Of a stretch of 64,000 nt of DNA, positions 42,374 through 51,431 are shown piece by piece; position 1 is the stretch's first letter, and every line of letters starts with the position of its first letter. The stretch lies in assembly GCA_019637265.1 (NCBI GenBank), contig JAHBVY010000015.1:1-64000 (forward strand). The letters run 5' to 3'. This DNA comes from Polyangiaceae bacterium (GTDB taxonomy: Bacteria; Myxococcota_A; Polyangia; Polyangiales; Polyangiaceae). The notes under the pieces are model-generated. The model saw nothing but the letters and a program-made list of their open reading frames with translations. It ran no database searches and was not told where the DNA came from. Position numbers and translations under genes: made by a program.

Positions 42374-44053
42374 ATGAGCGAGCTCAAAGTAGAGACAGGT
42401 CGCGTTCAGGTCGGTGACGTCAGCATCGCATACGACACCCGTGGCGCGGGTGAGCCGGTGCTCCTCATCCCAGGGCTCTCCATGCGCCGCGTGTTCTGGC
42501 CGGAGGAGCTGTGCGACTTGCTCGCGCGCGCCGGGCACACCGTGGTGCGCATCGACAACCGCGACGCGGGTGACTCGTCACGCATCAAAGCCCCACCGTC
42601 GAATCCCCTGCGCCTGATGGGTCGCGCGCTGCTCGGGCTCCCCACGGAGGCGCCGTATGGCCTGGAGCACATGGCGGAGGACGCGCTGGGGCTGATGAGC
42701 GCCCTGGGTCACGAGCGCTTCCACGTGGCGGGCGCGTCGATGGGCGGCATGATCGGTCAGCTGCTCGCCCTGAATGCCCAGGATCGCATCCTGAGCCTCA
42801 CCTCGGTGATGTCGTCGCCAGGCGGGCGCCGCTACTCGGTGTCATCGCCCCCGGCGCTGCGCGCGCTGTTCACGCCGCTGCCGGTGGGCCGCGCCGAGCG
42901 CATCGAGCACTACGTGCGCACCTTCCGCATGCTGGCAGGGAAGCTGCCCTTCGATGAGTCGGCCGCGCGCGCCCTGGCGACGCTCCAGGTGGACGGCGGC
43001 ACCTCGCCCGCCGCGAGCGCGCGTCACCTGGCGGCGGTGATCCGTTCGTCCCCTGGGCGTCGCCAGCGCCTGCCCGCCATCACGACGCCTACCTTGGTCA
43101 TTCACGGTGACGCCGACCCGCTGTTGCCGCTCCGCGGCGCGCGCGCCATGGCGCGCTTGGTCCCTCACGCGGAGCTGCTCATCGTCCCCGGCATGGGTCA
43201 CAATTTCCCTGCAGAATCGCTGCCGCTGCTCGCCGGGGCGATCGCCACCCACGCGCGCAAGGCGGGCCTATCGAAGCCCCCCGAGGTGAGCGCAGCGTTC
43301 GCCAGGCTGGATTTGCCCCGCGCCGCCCGCGCGCTCCGCGCCTTGTTGAATGACCCTGACGATTTGCCCCAGGTGTTCAACCTGATCGATGCGCTCACCT
43401 CGGAGCGACAGTACACGCGCCTCCACGCGCGCTTCCGCCAGAGCCGCGCGGGGCAGCGCCTGCTCCGGGAGCAACCCGACATCACGCGTCTCCTCGCGGA
43501 CAGGGAGTGGCTCCGGTGCCTGCCGGAGGGCAGCCTGGGGCGCGCGTACCTCGCGTTCGTGGAGCGAGAGCAGATAAGCTCCCAAGGGATCCGCGAGGCG
43601 AGCTCCGCCGGGCGCCCAGAGGCCAAGCTCGAAGGGGAGCTGCGCTTCATGTCGGACCGGATGCGCGACACGCACGATCTGTGGCACGCGGCGGTCGGCT
43701 ATCAGGGCGATGTGCTGGGTGAGCTGGGCCTGCTCGCCTTCACGTACGCACAGGTGCAAAATAAAGCAGTCGGACTGATTGTTCTGGCCGGCTTGCTGAA
43801 GGGCTGGGGCGAGCAGGTAGGCCGCGTGGTGTGGGAAGGCTACCGGCGGGGGCGCCGCGCGAGCTTCCTCCCGGCGCAGCCTTGGGAGGAGCTGCTCGAC
43901 TCGCCGCTCACTGAGGTGCGGCTGCGCCTGGGCCTCGAGGCGCCGCCCAGCTACGTCCCGGTGCGCACCGCCGAGCTGCGGGCACAAGGCGTTCTCAGCG
44001 GGGCGCCCGCGGCGCGAGGCGCCTCGAGGCCCTCGAGCCAGGCCGTGCCCTAA
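42374..44053 (+). CDS. Alpha/beta hydrolase fused to a COQ4 domain
   Basis: A 559-residue two-domain protein. Residues 1-295 form an alpha/beta hydrolase with nucleophile Ser122 (GASMGG), an acid in HGDADP (Asp246 or 248) and His276 (GMGHNFP). Residues about 310-480 form a COQ4 domain with the complete metal motif HDxxH-x11-E (His434, Asp435, His438, Glu450) followed by VQNKAVGLIVLAGLLKG. COQ4 acts in ubiquinone synthesis, where it is reported to remove and hydroxylate the C1 carboxyl. I do not know this fusion from standard examples. GGAG lies five bases before ATG 42374. Co-transcription with the flavin monooxygenase suggests one oxidation and ester-cleavage pathway. Confidence 0.85.
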   Translation: MSELKVETGRVQVGDVSIAYDTRGAGEPVLLIPGLSMRRVFWPEELCDLLARAGHTVVRIDNRDAGDSSRIKAPPSNPLRLMGRALLGLPTEAPYGLEHMAEDALGLMSALGHERFHVAGASMGGMIGQLLALNAQDRILSLTSVMSSPGGRRYSVSSPPALRALFTPLPVGRAERIEHYVRTFRMLAGKLPFDESAARALATLQVDGGTSPAASARHLAAVIRSSPGRRQRLPAITTPTLVIHGDADPLLPLRGARAMARLVPHAELLIVPGMGHNFPAESLPLLAGAIATHARKAGLSKPPEVSAAFARLDLPRAARALRALLNDPDDLPQVFNLIDALTSERQYTRLHARFRQSRAGQRLLREQPDITRLLADREWLRCLPEGSLGRAYLAFVEREQISSQGIREASSAGRPEAKLEGELRFMSDRMRDTHDLWHAAVGYQGDVLGELGLLAFTYAQVQNKAVGLIVLAGLLKGWGEQVGRVVWEGYRRGRRASFLPAQPWEELLDSPLTEVRLRLGLEAPPSYVPVRTAELRAQGVLSGAPAARGASRPSSQAVP

Positions 44054-44054
44054 A

Positions 44055-44080
44055 ACGACCAGTGGTTTACCGTTGGTCGT
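44055..44080 (+). terminator. Hairpin after the hydrolase-COQ4 gene
   Basis: ACGACCA and TGGTCGT form a stem extended by two GU pairs and three more base pairs, with a two-base loop, directly after the stop codon. There is no T-run, so termination is probable but not certain. Confidence 0.5.
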
Positions 44081-44396
44081 CCCGAGTCTAGAGCAGCGCG
44101 AAGGCAAGCAGCGCCGGGCAGGCCCCGGAAGCCGCGCCCTCGCCCTGCATGGGGGCGGTTTCCTGGGGCGGTCTGGTGGAAAACTGATGCCGCCCTAGTG
44201 AAGCGCCCGCGCGAAAGTCGTGTTAGGGTGGGCCCGTGAGCCGTCGTGTTTTGTGGATGTCCATCGCTTGGCCGGCCTGCGCGTTTGCGTCGGTCGGCGG
44301 TCGCGGGCGCCTCGGCTAGAGCGTCTCACCGTTGCCCGGCGCGAGCGTCGGGCAACTTCGCCCGGCCAGCGCCTTCACGCTAAAAGAGGTCTGGTC
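44081..44396. other. Intergenic region upstream of rnk
   Basis: 316 bases without a gene. An open frame from 44220 continues into rnk, but its first 59 codons have no protein character. I see no clear promoter. Confidence 0.4.
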
Positions 44397-44783
44397 ATGT
44401 CATCTACTCCGCCCATCACTGTCGCCACTGAAGATCGTCAAGAGCTCCAGAAGCTCGTCGAGCGACACTCTGGGAGTGAGGTCGCCGAGCTGCTCGAGGT
44501 GGAGCTCGATCGGGCCAAGGTGGTGCCCCTCAGCGAGGTGCCGCAGGGCACCGTGGTGATGAACAGCGACGTGGAGTACGAGGACACCAGCTCGCACCAA
44601 CGTCGTCAGCTTCGCTTGGTTTTTCCGTCCGACGCCGATCCGGAGGCGGGCCGCATCTCGGTGATGGCGCCGCTCGGCTGCGCGCTGCTCGGCCTCACGG
44701 TGGGCCAGGAGATCGACTGGCAGATGCCCGGCGGTCAGCGGCGCCTGCGCGTGATCTCGGTGACGCGCGCGCCCGCTCAATAA
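44397..44783 (+). CDS. rnk: Rnk/GreA-GreB-family RNA polymerase secondary-channel protein
   Basis: A 128-residue protein from ATG 44397 with AGAGG upstream. It has the short N-terminal helical part of Rnk (residues 1-50, much shorter than the GreA coiled coil) and the C-terminal FKBP-like domain: VVMNSDVEYEDTSSHQRRQLRLVFPSDADPEAGRISVMAPLGCALLGLTVGQEIDWQMPGG. Rnk binds RNA polymerase near the secondary channel and competes with Gre factors. It is monocistronic here. Confidence 0.85.
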   Translation: MSSTPPITVATEDRQELQKLVERHSGSEVAELLEVELDRAKVVPLSEVPQGTVVMNSDVEYEDTSSHQRRQLRLVFPSDADPEAGRISVMAPLGCALLGLTVGQEIDWQMPGGQRRLRVISVTRAPAQ

Positions 44784-44874
44784 TCAGCCAGGCAGACTAG
44801 CGGTGTACGCTGGGATCGTTTGGGGGGTCGGAGGCGCCGCGAGTGAGCTGGCGGCGCTCCCACGGCGCCTAAGA

Positions 44875-45393
44875 TCACTGTTTGACGATCTGAGCTTCGA
44901 TGCTCAAGGTCACCTTCTTCCCCACGAGCACGCCGCCCGCCTCGAGCACCTGGTTCCACCCGAGACCAAACGCCTCTCGCTCGAGCTGTCCGCTGAGGCT
45001 GAAGCCGATGCGTTCCTTGCCCCAGGGGTCCTTCGCAGGGCCCTCGATCTCACCCGTGAGCGTGACCTCAGCGGTCTTGTCGCGAATCGTCAGGTTGCCT
45101 GTGACGCTCAGCTTGGAGCCTTGCGCCTCCACCCGCGTCGACTCGAAGCTGAGCTTGGGGAAGCGCTCCGCGTCGAAGAAGTCCGCTGATTTCAGGTGAG
45201 CGTCGCGCTGCGGCTCGCTCGTGTCGATGCTGTTCACGTCGACGTCGGCGCGGACCTTCGCGGCGCTGAGCGCGCTTGGGTCGAGCTCCACCTGCGCGTC
45301 GAAGCTCGTGAAGCGACCGTGAACCGTGCTGATCATCATGTGCTTCACGCTGAAGCTGACCTGTGAGTGAGTCTTATCGATAGCCCAAGTCAT
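44875..45393 (-). CDS. YceI-family lipid-binding protein
   Basis: A 172-residue protein starting MTWAIDKTHSQVSFSVKHMMISTVHGRF, the canonical YceI N-terminus, through SIDTSEPQRDAHLKSADFFDAERFPKLSFES to GFSLSGQLEREAFGLGW. YceI proteins fold as a lipocalin-like barrel that binds polyisoprenoid or other lipids. This copy has no signal peptide, so it is cytoplasmic, unlike E. coli YceI. GGAGA precedes the ATG at 45393. Confidence 0.9.
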   Translation of the reverse strand: MTWAIDKTHSQVSFSVKHMMISTVHGRFTSFDAQVELDPSALSAAKVRADVDVNSIDTSEPQRDAHLKSADFFDAERFPKLSFESTRVEAQGSKLSVTGNLTIRDKTAEVTLTGEIEGPAKDPWGKERIGFSLSGQLEREAFGLGWNQVLEAGGVLVGKKVTLSIEAQIVKQ

Positions 45394-45629
45394 GTGTCTC
45401 TCCGTCCCGGGGTGCTGTGCCCGGGTGGGGAGCAATATGTGCCGGGCCACCGTGGTTGCCGAGGGGGTGAGCTCGGGACGCACTGTTTCACGTAGCGGTC
45501 TGTTCGGTACGCTGGCTGCTCCTCCGTGCGCCTTCAGCGCAGTGAGGCAGGGTCCACCGAGCGCCGGTGTTGGTGTTCACACGAGGGGCGGCCGCGGGGG
45601 GCCGCCCCCGCAGGAGGCTGGCGCAGCGC

Positions 45630-46367
45630 TCAGCGGTAGGGCAGGTGCACGTCGATCACGGTGCCGGTGCGCTTCACGCCGGCGCCGTCCTCGAAGGTGA
45701 AGGCGGCGCGCTCGATGCCGCAGTTGCCGCGCGCGTCGCAGCGGGCGTCGCGCCAGAACGAGAGCTCGATCGCCACCACCCCGCGCGACGCCAGGGACGT
45801 CAGCTCACCTGGCGTCGACAGCCGGTCCCCATCGTCAGCCCATAGGACCAACTTCGAGAAGGCGGCGTCCTGAGCGTCGATGCGCCCATCGCCGTTGTCG
45901 TCGAGCTCGGCCAGCACCTGAAAGCCGTGCTGAGCGCGCGCGCCGGACTGCAGCGTGACCGCGCTGCCGAACAGCTCCAGGCCGCTCGTGATGCGCCCGT
46001 CGCCGTCGCGATCCAGCGCGAGCCAGGGGGTGCGCGCGGTGGGCCAGTCGCTCGCGTGGCAGACGCCGTCGCCGGTCAGGTCGAACGCGGCGTGCCCGCC
46101 AGACTGGTAGCGCGGCTCGGTGCCGTCGAACGAGAGCACCAGCGGGGTCCCACCGACGCCTTGTTGCTCGGGCGGCGGCTCCTCTTCTTCCTCCTCCTCG
46201 CTGGTGGCGCCGCCAGCGCCACCAGCTCCGCCCGTGCCTTCCTCCTCCTCGTCGCCCTCCTTGCGGAGCTCGGACTGCTCGGTGGATTCGTCGTCCACCT
46301 CCGCGAGGCAGCCGGAGCCAAAGGTGCAAGCCGTGAGGAGCAGAAGCCAAGTGAGTCGGTGAGTCAT
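45630..46367 (-). CDS. Lipoprotein with EF-hand-like calcium loops
   Basis: A 245-residue lipoprotein from ATG 46367. The lipobox is TFGSGC. An acidic, Gly/Glu-rich linker spans about 25-75. The folded part has three EF-hand-like loops: FDLTGDGVCHASDW, LDRDGDGRITSGLELFG and DDNGDGRIDAQDAAF, each with Asp at the calcium positions. This module is common in myxobacterial secreted proteins; its role is unknown beyond probable calcium binding. The frame is open further upstream, but the lipobox fixes the start. Confidence 0.78.
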   Translation of the reverse strand: MTHRLTWLLLLTACTFGSGCLAEVDDESTEQSELRKEGDEEEEGTGGAGGAGGATSEEEEEEEPPPEQQGVGGTPLVLSFDGTEPRYQSGGHAAFDLTGDGVCHASDWPTARTPWLALDRDGDGRITSGLELFGSAVTLQSGARAQHGFQVLAELDDNGDGRIDAQDAAFSKLVLWADDGDRLSTPGELTSLASRGVVAIELSFWRDARCDARGNCGIERAAFTFEDGAGVKRTGTVIDVHLPYR

Positions 46368-46805
46368 GCTCACCCCTAGAGCAGGCTCTGTGCCAGCCCC
46401 GCGTAGAACCAAAACACAAGTAATAATCGATAGATACAAGATTGCTTCGGGGCTGGCACAGCCTGGCACGGCCTCTCGTCCAACCCCCAGACCCGCGCGC
46501 TCCACGCTGGCACAGGGCTGCACACCGCGGTCCCCGCACCGCTCGTCACCCGGTCGCTGCCGGTCGCCATTCGGAGCCCACGCCTTCAGCCCTGCTCGAA
46601 GAGCACGCCGCGATCACACCGTGCTCGCGTTTGGTTGGCAACTCCCCGCGCCAGCCGCCGAACCAGACCCGCCGCGCGTCCCCTACCCAAGTCTCCGGGT
46701 GGCGCGCGGTGCCTTGGCGCGCCGTCTGCGCGGCCTCGAGCATTTTCTTCGCAACTCACCCGGCGCCTCGCCGACCCCCCACTCGCCCAAAAACAGGAGG
46801 CACGC
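46368..46805. other. Intergenic region with a 14-base inverted repeat
   Basis: 438 bases without a gene, containing the inverted repeat at 46388-46461 and, at about 46479, GTCCAACCCCCAGACC, a partial member of the GGGGGTTGG family. Confidence 0.4.
46388..46461. repeat. GC-rich 14-base inverted repeat around an AT-rich core
   Basis: CTGTGCCAGCCCCG (46388-46401) and CGGGGCTGGCACAG (46448-46461) are perfect inverted repeats. The 46 bases between them are AT-rich and include AAGTAATAATCGATAGATA. Related GGCACAG/GGCACGG words follow nearby. Confidence 0.6.
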
Positions 46806-47246
46806 ATGACGACTCGTATTCACTCTGGACCATCTCCCAACGTCTCGGCCGCCCCCACCGCGGCCCGCACCACCCCGCCCCCGGCCCGCCCCTTCAAGGC
46901 GGTGATGGACGCGAGCGCTGGCGCGGTGGTGACCGGTGCCGAAGCCACCCTGCGCGGTCTCCCGGGTGGCCCCGTGCTCGCCGCTGCGGTGCGCTCGACG
47001 CCGGTCTCCGGTGCCCACTCGGCGGAGGGCTCCGCGGGGACCGCCTCGGGCGGCAGTGGTGCTGGCGGGGCAGGTGGTGAGCGCTCTCAGATCGAGGGTG
47101 CTATGGAGCAGCACGCCGAGCAGAACCTCTACTACCTCGAGCTGCAGTCGCGCATCGCGGCGGAGTCTCGCGCCTACTCGGCGATGAGCAACGTGCTCAA
47201 GGCGCGGCACGACACCGTCAAGAACGCGATCGGGAACATCCGATAG
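46806..47246 (+). CDS. Small hypothetical protein with helical C-terminus
   Basis: A 146-residue protein. Residues 1-90 are Ala/Gly/Pro-rich and probably disordered. The conserved part is the C-terminal helix NLYYLELQSRIAAESRAYSA followed by MSNVLKARHDTVKNAIGNIR. The shape (disordered start, amphipathic helical end, no signal peptide) recalls type III secretion inner-rod proteins, but I cannot support that from sequence. It is followed by another small gene and a PEP-utilizer-like gene in the same direction. Confidence 0.6.
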   Translation: MTTRIHSGPSPNVSAAPTAARTTPPPARPFKAVMDASAGAVVTGAEATLRGLPGGPVLAAAVRSTPVSGAHSAEGSAGTASGGSGAGGAGGERSQIEGAMEQHAEQNLYYLELQSRIAAESRAYSAMSNVLKARHDTVKNAIGNIR

Positions 47247-47296
47247 CCGCAACAAGCACCCCCGGGCGAGCGGATTTCGTCTAGATTGGAGAGCGT

Positions 47297-47647
47297 ATGG
47301 GTATCGACGGCATGGGCGGGAGTGGCAAGCCGGGTGGGGTGCTGCCACCTCCCTCGCCATCGGGTGCACCGGGAGCCACCGGGGAGAGCTTCAAGCTCGA
47401 CGCGGCGGAGGCTCCGGTCGCCGCGCCGGAGCTGAGCCCGGCCCTGCAGCAACTCCAGGCTGGGGAAATCAACCTCGATCAGTACCTGGACCTTCAGGTC
47501 GATGGCGCCGTCGCTCACCTCGAGGGCAAGCTCAGCGTGAGTGAGCTCTCGGTGGTGCGCGACACGCTGCGTGAGCAGCTGGTCAGCGATCCGGTGTTGG
47601 TCGAGCTCACGACGCGCGCCACGGGGATATCACCGACGGACTCCTGA
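47297..47647 (+). CDS. Small hypothetical protein
   Basis: A 116-residue protein with GGAGAG just before the ATG. After a Gly/Pro-rich start of about 45 residues comes a compact helical domain: LQQLQAGEINLDQYLDLQVD, then SVSELSVVRDTLREQLVSDPVLVELTTRATG. No signal peptide or membrane helix. Family not named; I have the impression of a conserved myxobacterial helical domain. It ends 21 bases before the next gene. Confidence 0.6.
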   Translation: MGIDGMGGSGKPGGVLPPPSPSGAPGATGESFKLDAAEAPVAAPELSPALQQLQAGEINLDQYLDLQVDGAVAHLEGKLSVSELSVVRDTLREQLVSDPVLVELTTRATGISPTDS

Positions 47648-47668
47648 GCCTTCTGCTATCCCGAGGGG

Positions 47669-50254
47669 ATGGCACGCTTTGGCCGCAGCCGCTTGGTCTC
47701 CCTCACGCCGCTCGGGGAGCTGAGCGGCGCGCGTCGTGAGGACGTGGGCACCCGCGGTGAGGAGCTGCGCGCCTGCCAGTTGCGTGGGGTGCCGGTGGTG
47801 AGCACTTGGGTGCTGCCCGGCGCGGTCCACCAGGCGTTGGTGGAGCAGGAGCTGCCGGAGGGGCACGACCTGGCCTCGCTGCTGCGCCACATCGATCGTC
47901 CGCGCGGCCTCGAGCGCGCGGCGCGGGCTCACCGTCGCCTGCTGCGCGTCGAGCTCCCGATCACGCTCGCGGCCGAGCTCGCCACCTTCTGGCAAGAGCA
48001 CGGGGCCGAGGCAGAGGGGGGAGTGAGCGTCAGCACCAGCCCCAGTTTGTCGCGGGCGCTGGCGGGGCACTCGGGGCTCATCGAGACGTGGACGGGGATC
48101 CGCTCGCCGGCGGAGCTCGCCGCCGCCATCCGTCGCGCGTTCGCGATCACCGTGTTCGAGACCACGCTGCTCTTCCTCAAGACGCAGCGCGTCCGCGACT
48201 TCAGCATGCCGGTGCTGATCCAGGCGCTGCCGAAGAGCACCCTCACCGGCTCGATGCTCACGCGAGTGCCGCTGCGTGAAGAGGGAGCCATCTCGGACAC
48301 GCGGGTGGTGCGCTACTGGAGCGGCTGGAAGACACCGCCGCGCGAGGGGGTGCGGCGCTCGCGGGTGCTGCGCTTCGATCCGTACGGAAACGTGTTGTCG
48401 CGCTCGCGTGAGGCGGGCTCGAGCGGCGATCAGGGGGACTCCGGGGAGGAGCCGTCGCAGCGCGCCGTGAGCCAGCTGGCGGCGCTGGCGACGCAGGTGA
48501 GCCGAGCTGACGAGGCCACGCAGATTGGCTTCGTGCTCACCGAGCAGGGGCCCTCGGTGTGGGACGTGGGTGAGGCGACGCGCCTCGTGCAGCTCTCCGG
48601 TGGGGAGCCGAGCACGGTGTGGTCGTTCGCCACGCTGGGGGAGATGCTGCCGGGCGTCACCGCGCCGCTCACCTGGTCGGTCGCGGCGCCGCTCTTGGGG
48701 CAGGGGATCGGCAAGGGGTTTCGTGAGGTGGGGCTCAAGCCGCCGAAGAGCCAGAGCCTGGTGGCGCGGGTGGATGGCCGCGCCTACTTCAACGTCTCGG
48801 CGTTCTTCAGCGCCGCCTCGCAGCTGTCGGCGGTCCACACGCCGAGCCTGATGGAGCTGATGGGGCTGCCGGAGCGTGAGGCGCTGGTGCCGGGCATGGG
48901 GCTCGAGCTCCAGGGCTCGCCGTCGATCGTGCGCTTGCCGCTGGTGCTGCTGCGGCTGGTGCGCGATCAGCGAGCGCTGGCGGACAAGGTGGCCGCCTTC
49001 GAGGAGCAGGCGGAGATCCAGCGGCGCTGGTTGGCCGAGATGGACTTGGCCATTTTGCCTGACGATGCGCTCAAGACCACCTTGGGTGAGACGCACGACT
49101 TCTTCAGCCGCACGAGCCACCTGCTCATCCACTGCGCGTCGGCGGCGCTCATCGCCTACGTGGCGCTGAAGACGCTGCTCGAGCGGCGCCATCACACCGA
49201 AGCGGAGGCGCTCGCGCAGGCGCTCACCGCGGGGGCTGGGGGGCTCGACACGCTGCACCCGGCGAGCGCGCTGATGAGGGCGCGGGAGGGCCTGCCGCGA
49301 GCGACGCCGAGCGATCGAGAGCGCCCGAATGGCGACGCGGACGCCTCGGATCCTGCCTTCGCAGCGGCGCTGCGCGAGCTGGTGGAGGCGCTGGGCGATC
49401 GCGGCACCTTCGAGGCGGACCTGTTGCGCCCGCGCTGGCGCGAGGTGCCCGAGGTGCTGGTGGGCCGCTTGCGATCGCTAGCGCAAGAGGACCTGACGAG
49501 CCTTCGCAGCGTGGAGCAGCGGGCGCTGGCGGCGCGCGCGCGGGCGGAGGCGACGCGCGTGCGGGTGAGCGAGCGGCTGAGCTACGTGGAGCGCGCGGCG
49601 CTGGAGAGCTTGATCCAGCGGTTCCAGCGCTTCCTCAAGCTGCGGGAGCGCGCGCGGGTGTGGCTGGCGCGCACCGCGAGCATGTTGCGGCAGGTGGTAC
49701 AAGAGGCTGACCGTCGCCTCGCGGGGCTCGATCCAGCGTTCCCGCGTGATGGCGCGTTTTACCTGACCTTCCCGGAGCTCCGCGCGGCGCTCGCGAGTGT
49801 CCGCGCGGATTTGGCGCCGATCGCGCTCTTGCGCCAGGCGGAGCACGCGGGGCAGCTCACGCGGCCCGATCCGCCGCGGCTGTTCGTCGGGGGGCCGCCG
49901 CTCATGGCGGTGCCGCCGCCGGCGCGCACCGTGCTCCGGGGGCTCCCGGGGGGCGCGGGGGTGGCCACCGGGCGCGCGCGGCTGGTGGGGCTGAGCGGCT
50001 CGCGGGGTGAGGCGCCGCCGCCCGGCGCGATCTTGGTGGTGCGCGCGGCTGACTTGGGCTTGGTGCCGGAGCTCTTGTGGGCGAGTGGTCTGGTGGTGGA
50101 GATGGGCGGGCCGCTCAGCCACCTGGTGGTGGCGGCGCGCGAGCTCGACGTGCCCTGCGTGACGGGGGTGAGGGACACCTTCGCGACCCTCGAGGAGGGC
50201 GAGCTGCTCCGCATCGACGGTGAGCGCGGCGTGGTGGAACGCTTGGATGGCTGA
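47669..50254 (+). CDS. PEP-utilizer-like protein with a swivelling His domain
   Basis: An 861-residue protein. The C-terminus is clearly the PEP-utilising mobile domain: [20 protein letters not shown], then [23 protein letters not shown] with the phospho-accepting His (His818) and the closing '[13 protein letters not shown]'. The N-terminal 330 residues look like a diverged PEP/pyruvate-kinase ATP-binding domain ([15 protein letters not shown] and similar), but the usual Arg and Gly-rich motifs are not clear. There is no TIM-barrel PEP domain at the end. Pyruvate:water dikinase relatives of this kind act on antibiotics or other small molecules. Overlaps the next start by eight bases. Confidence 0.7.
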   Translation: MARFGRSRLVSLTPLGELSGARREDVGTRGEELRACQLRGVPVVSTWVLPGAVHQALVEQELPEGHDLASLLRHIDRPRGLERAARAHRRLLRVELPITLAAELATFWQEHGAEAEGGVSVSTSPSLSRALAGHSGLIETWTGIRSPAELAAAIRRAFAITVFETTLLFLKTQRVRDFSMPVLIQALPKSTLTGSMLTRVPLREEGAISDTRVVRYWSGWKTPPREGVRRSRVLRFDPYGNVLSRSREAGSSGDQGDSGEEPSQRAVSQLAALATQVSRADEATQIGFVLTEQGPSVWDVGEATRLVQLSGGEPSTVWSFATLGEMLPGVTAPLTWSVAAPLLGQGIGKGFREVGLKPPKSQSLVARVDGRAYFNVSAFFSAASQLSAVHTPSLMELMGLPEREALVPGMGLELQGSPSIVRLPLVLLRLVRDQRALADKVAAFEEQAEIQRRWLAEMDLAILPDDALKTTLGETHDFFSRTSHLLIHCASAALIAYVALKTLLERRHHTEAEALAQALTAGAGGLDTLHPASALMRAREGLPRATPSDRERPNGDADASDPAFAAALRELVEALGDRGTFEADLLRPRWREVPEVLVGRLRSLAQEDLTSLRSVEQRALAARARAEATRVRVSERLSYVERAALESLIQRFQRFLKLRERARVWLARTASMLRQVVQEADRRLAGLDPAFPRDGAFYLTFPELRAALASVRADLAPIALLRQAEHAGQLTRPDPPRLFVGGPPLMAVPPPARTVLRGLPGGAGVATGRARLVGLSGSRGEAPPPGAILVVRAADLGLVPELLWASGLVVEMGGPLSHLVVAARELDVPCVTGVRDTFATLEEGELLRIDGERGVVERLDG

Positions 50255-51377
50255 GGCGCGGCGGCGCTTGGTGGCGCAGGGTGGCGAGGTGTTGGGGGAG
50301 GCGCTGGCTTGGCTGCTCGAGGAGCGGTCAGTTGACGTGACGGGTGTAAGCGCTGCGGCGCTCGCCGAATCTCAGTCAGTGCATGTGACGGACGCCTGCG
50401 CCGCGGCGCTCCGCGAGGGGCGCGTGTTCCTCGATGGGCGCCGCTTGGATGGCGAAGCCGCGGCCTTGAGGCTCGGCGTGGGGCAGCGGCTCGAGCTCGC
50501 GGAGCCGGCGTGCAACACGGAGGAGGCGCCCCGTGTGCTGCTGGAGCACGCCGGGGCGCTGCTGGTTTACAAGCCGAGCGGGCTGCCCAGCGAGGGTGAC
50601 CGCCGCTCGGTGGACTCACTGGTCAGTCGGCTTGGCGAGATGCTGGGCCAGCCGGTGCACGCCGTGAGCCGGCTGGACGCCGAGGTGAGCGGCGTGACGT
50701 TGGTGGCCGTCGGTGCCGCGGGGAAACAGCGAGCGGCGGCGTGGCTCGCGGCGGGGCGCGTGGAGCGGCACTACGTGGGCGTGGTGCGCGGCGCGCCCGA
50801 GCCCCGCGCTGGGACGCATCGCGCGCCGCTCGCCCGGAGCCCGCGCGGGAGAGGCGCGGTGATCGCACCGCACGGCAAGCCCGCGGTGACGCACTACTCC
50901 ACCGTGGAGGCGCTGCCCCTCCCTGGCGCCGCGTGGCGCGGTGGGGCGCTTCGCGGCGCCCGCGGTGCGCTTCATAGTGCTCGCGGTGCGCTTCATGGCG
51001 CCCACGGTGCGCTTCATGGCGCCTCCAGTACGCTGGGCGCCGACGGCGCTAGTCAGAGCACCTGTGCATCACGCGTCGCCTTCCGCTTGGAGACGGGGCG
51101 CCTGCATCAGATCCGCGCTCACACGGCGCATGCTGGTCACCCGCTGCTCGGCGATCCGCTGTACGGCGGCCCCACCGCGCTGGTGCTCCCCAGTGGTCAG
51201 GTGATCGATCTAAACCGCGTGCTGCTCCACGCGAGCTGCGTGGTGCTCCACACCGAAGCTGGCCCCCTCCGCGGAGCCAGCCCGGAGCCCGCCCTGTTCG
51301 ACGCGATCCGCGCCGCCTCGCCTGAGGGCGGCCACGGGGAGCCACCCCCTACCTGCGGTGGAGGTCACCTAGGCTGA
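50247..51377 (+). CDS. RluA-family pseudouridine synthase with a repeat insertion
   Basis: A 376-residue protein whose start lies inside the end of the preceding gene (eight-base overlap). An S4-like region is followed by the RluA core: [26 protein letters not shown] with the catalytic Asp, and at the end [30 protein letters not shown]. The usual HRLDxxTSG has become SRLDAEVSG; the Asp is retained. Between them lies [20 protein letters not shown], coded by about three and a half 21-base tandem units at about 50950-51025, in place of a normal loop. It would convert uridine to pseudouridine in an unidentified RNA. Confidence 0.8.
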   Translation: MAEARRRLVAQGGEVLGEALAWLLEERSVDVTGVSAAALAESQSVHVTDACAAALREGRVFLDGRRLDGEAAALRLGVGQRLELAEPACNTEEAPRVLLEHAGALLVYKPSGLPSEGDRRSVDSLVSRLGEMLGQPVHAVSRLDAEVSGVTLVAVGAAGKQRAAAWLAAGRVERHYVGVVRGAPEPRAGTHRAPLARSPRGRGAVIAPHGKPAVTHYSTVEALPLPGAAWRGGALRGARGALHSARGALHGAHGALHGASSTLGADGASQSTCASRVAFRLETGRLHQIRAHTAHAGHPLLGDPLYGGPTALVLPSGQVIDLNRVLLHASCVVLHTEAGPLRGASPEPALFDAIRAASPEGGHGEPPPTCGGGHLG

Positions 51378-51431
51378 CGAGCAGTCCAGCGCCACGCAGC
51401 GCGCTGCCAAACCCCCCAACCCCCGAGGGGC

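Noticed and set aside
46806-47246. Type III secretion inner-rod protein
   Set aside because: Only the disordered-start/helical-end layout fits; no other secretion genes are nearby and no specific motif is present.
47630-49258. 542-codon minus-strand frame opposite the PEP-utilizer-like gene
   Set aside because: Composition is Arg/His/Pro-rich as in antisense frames, and the plus strand has the recognisable mobile domain.
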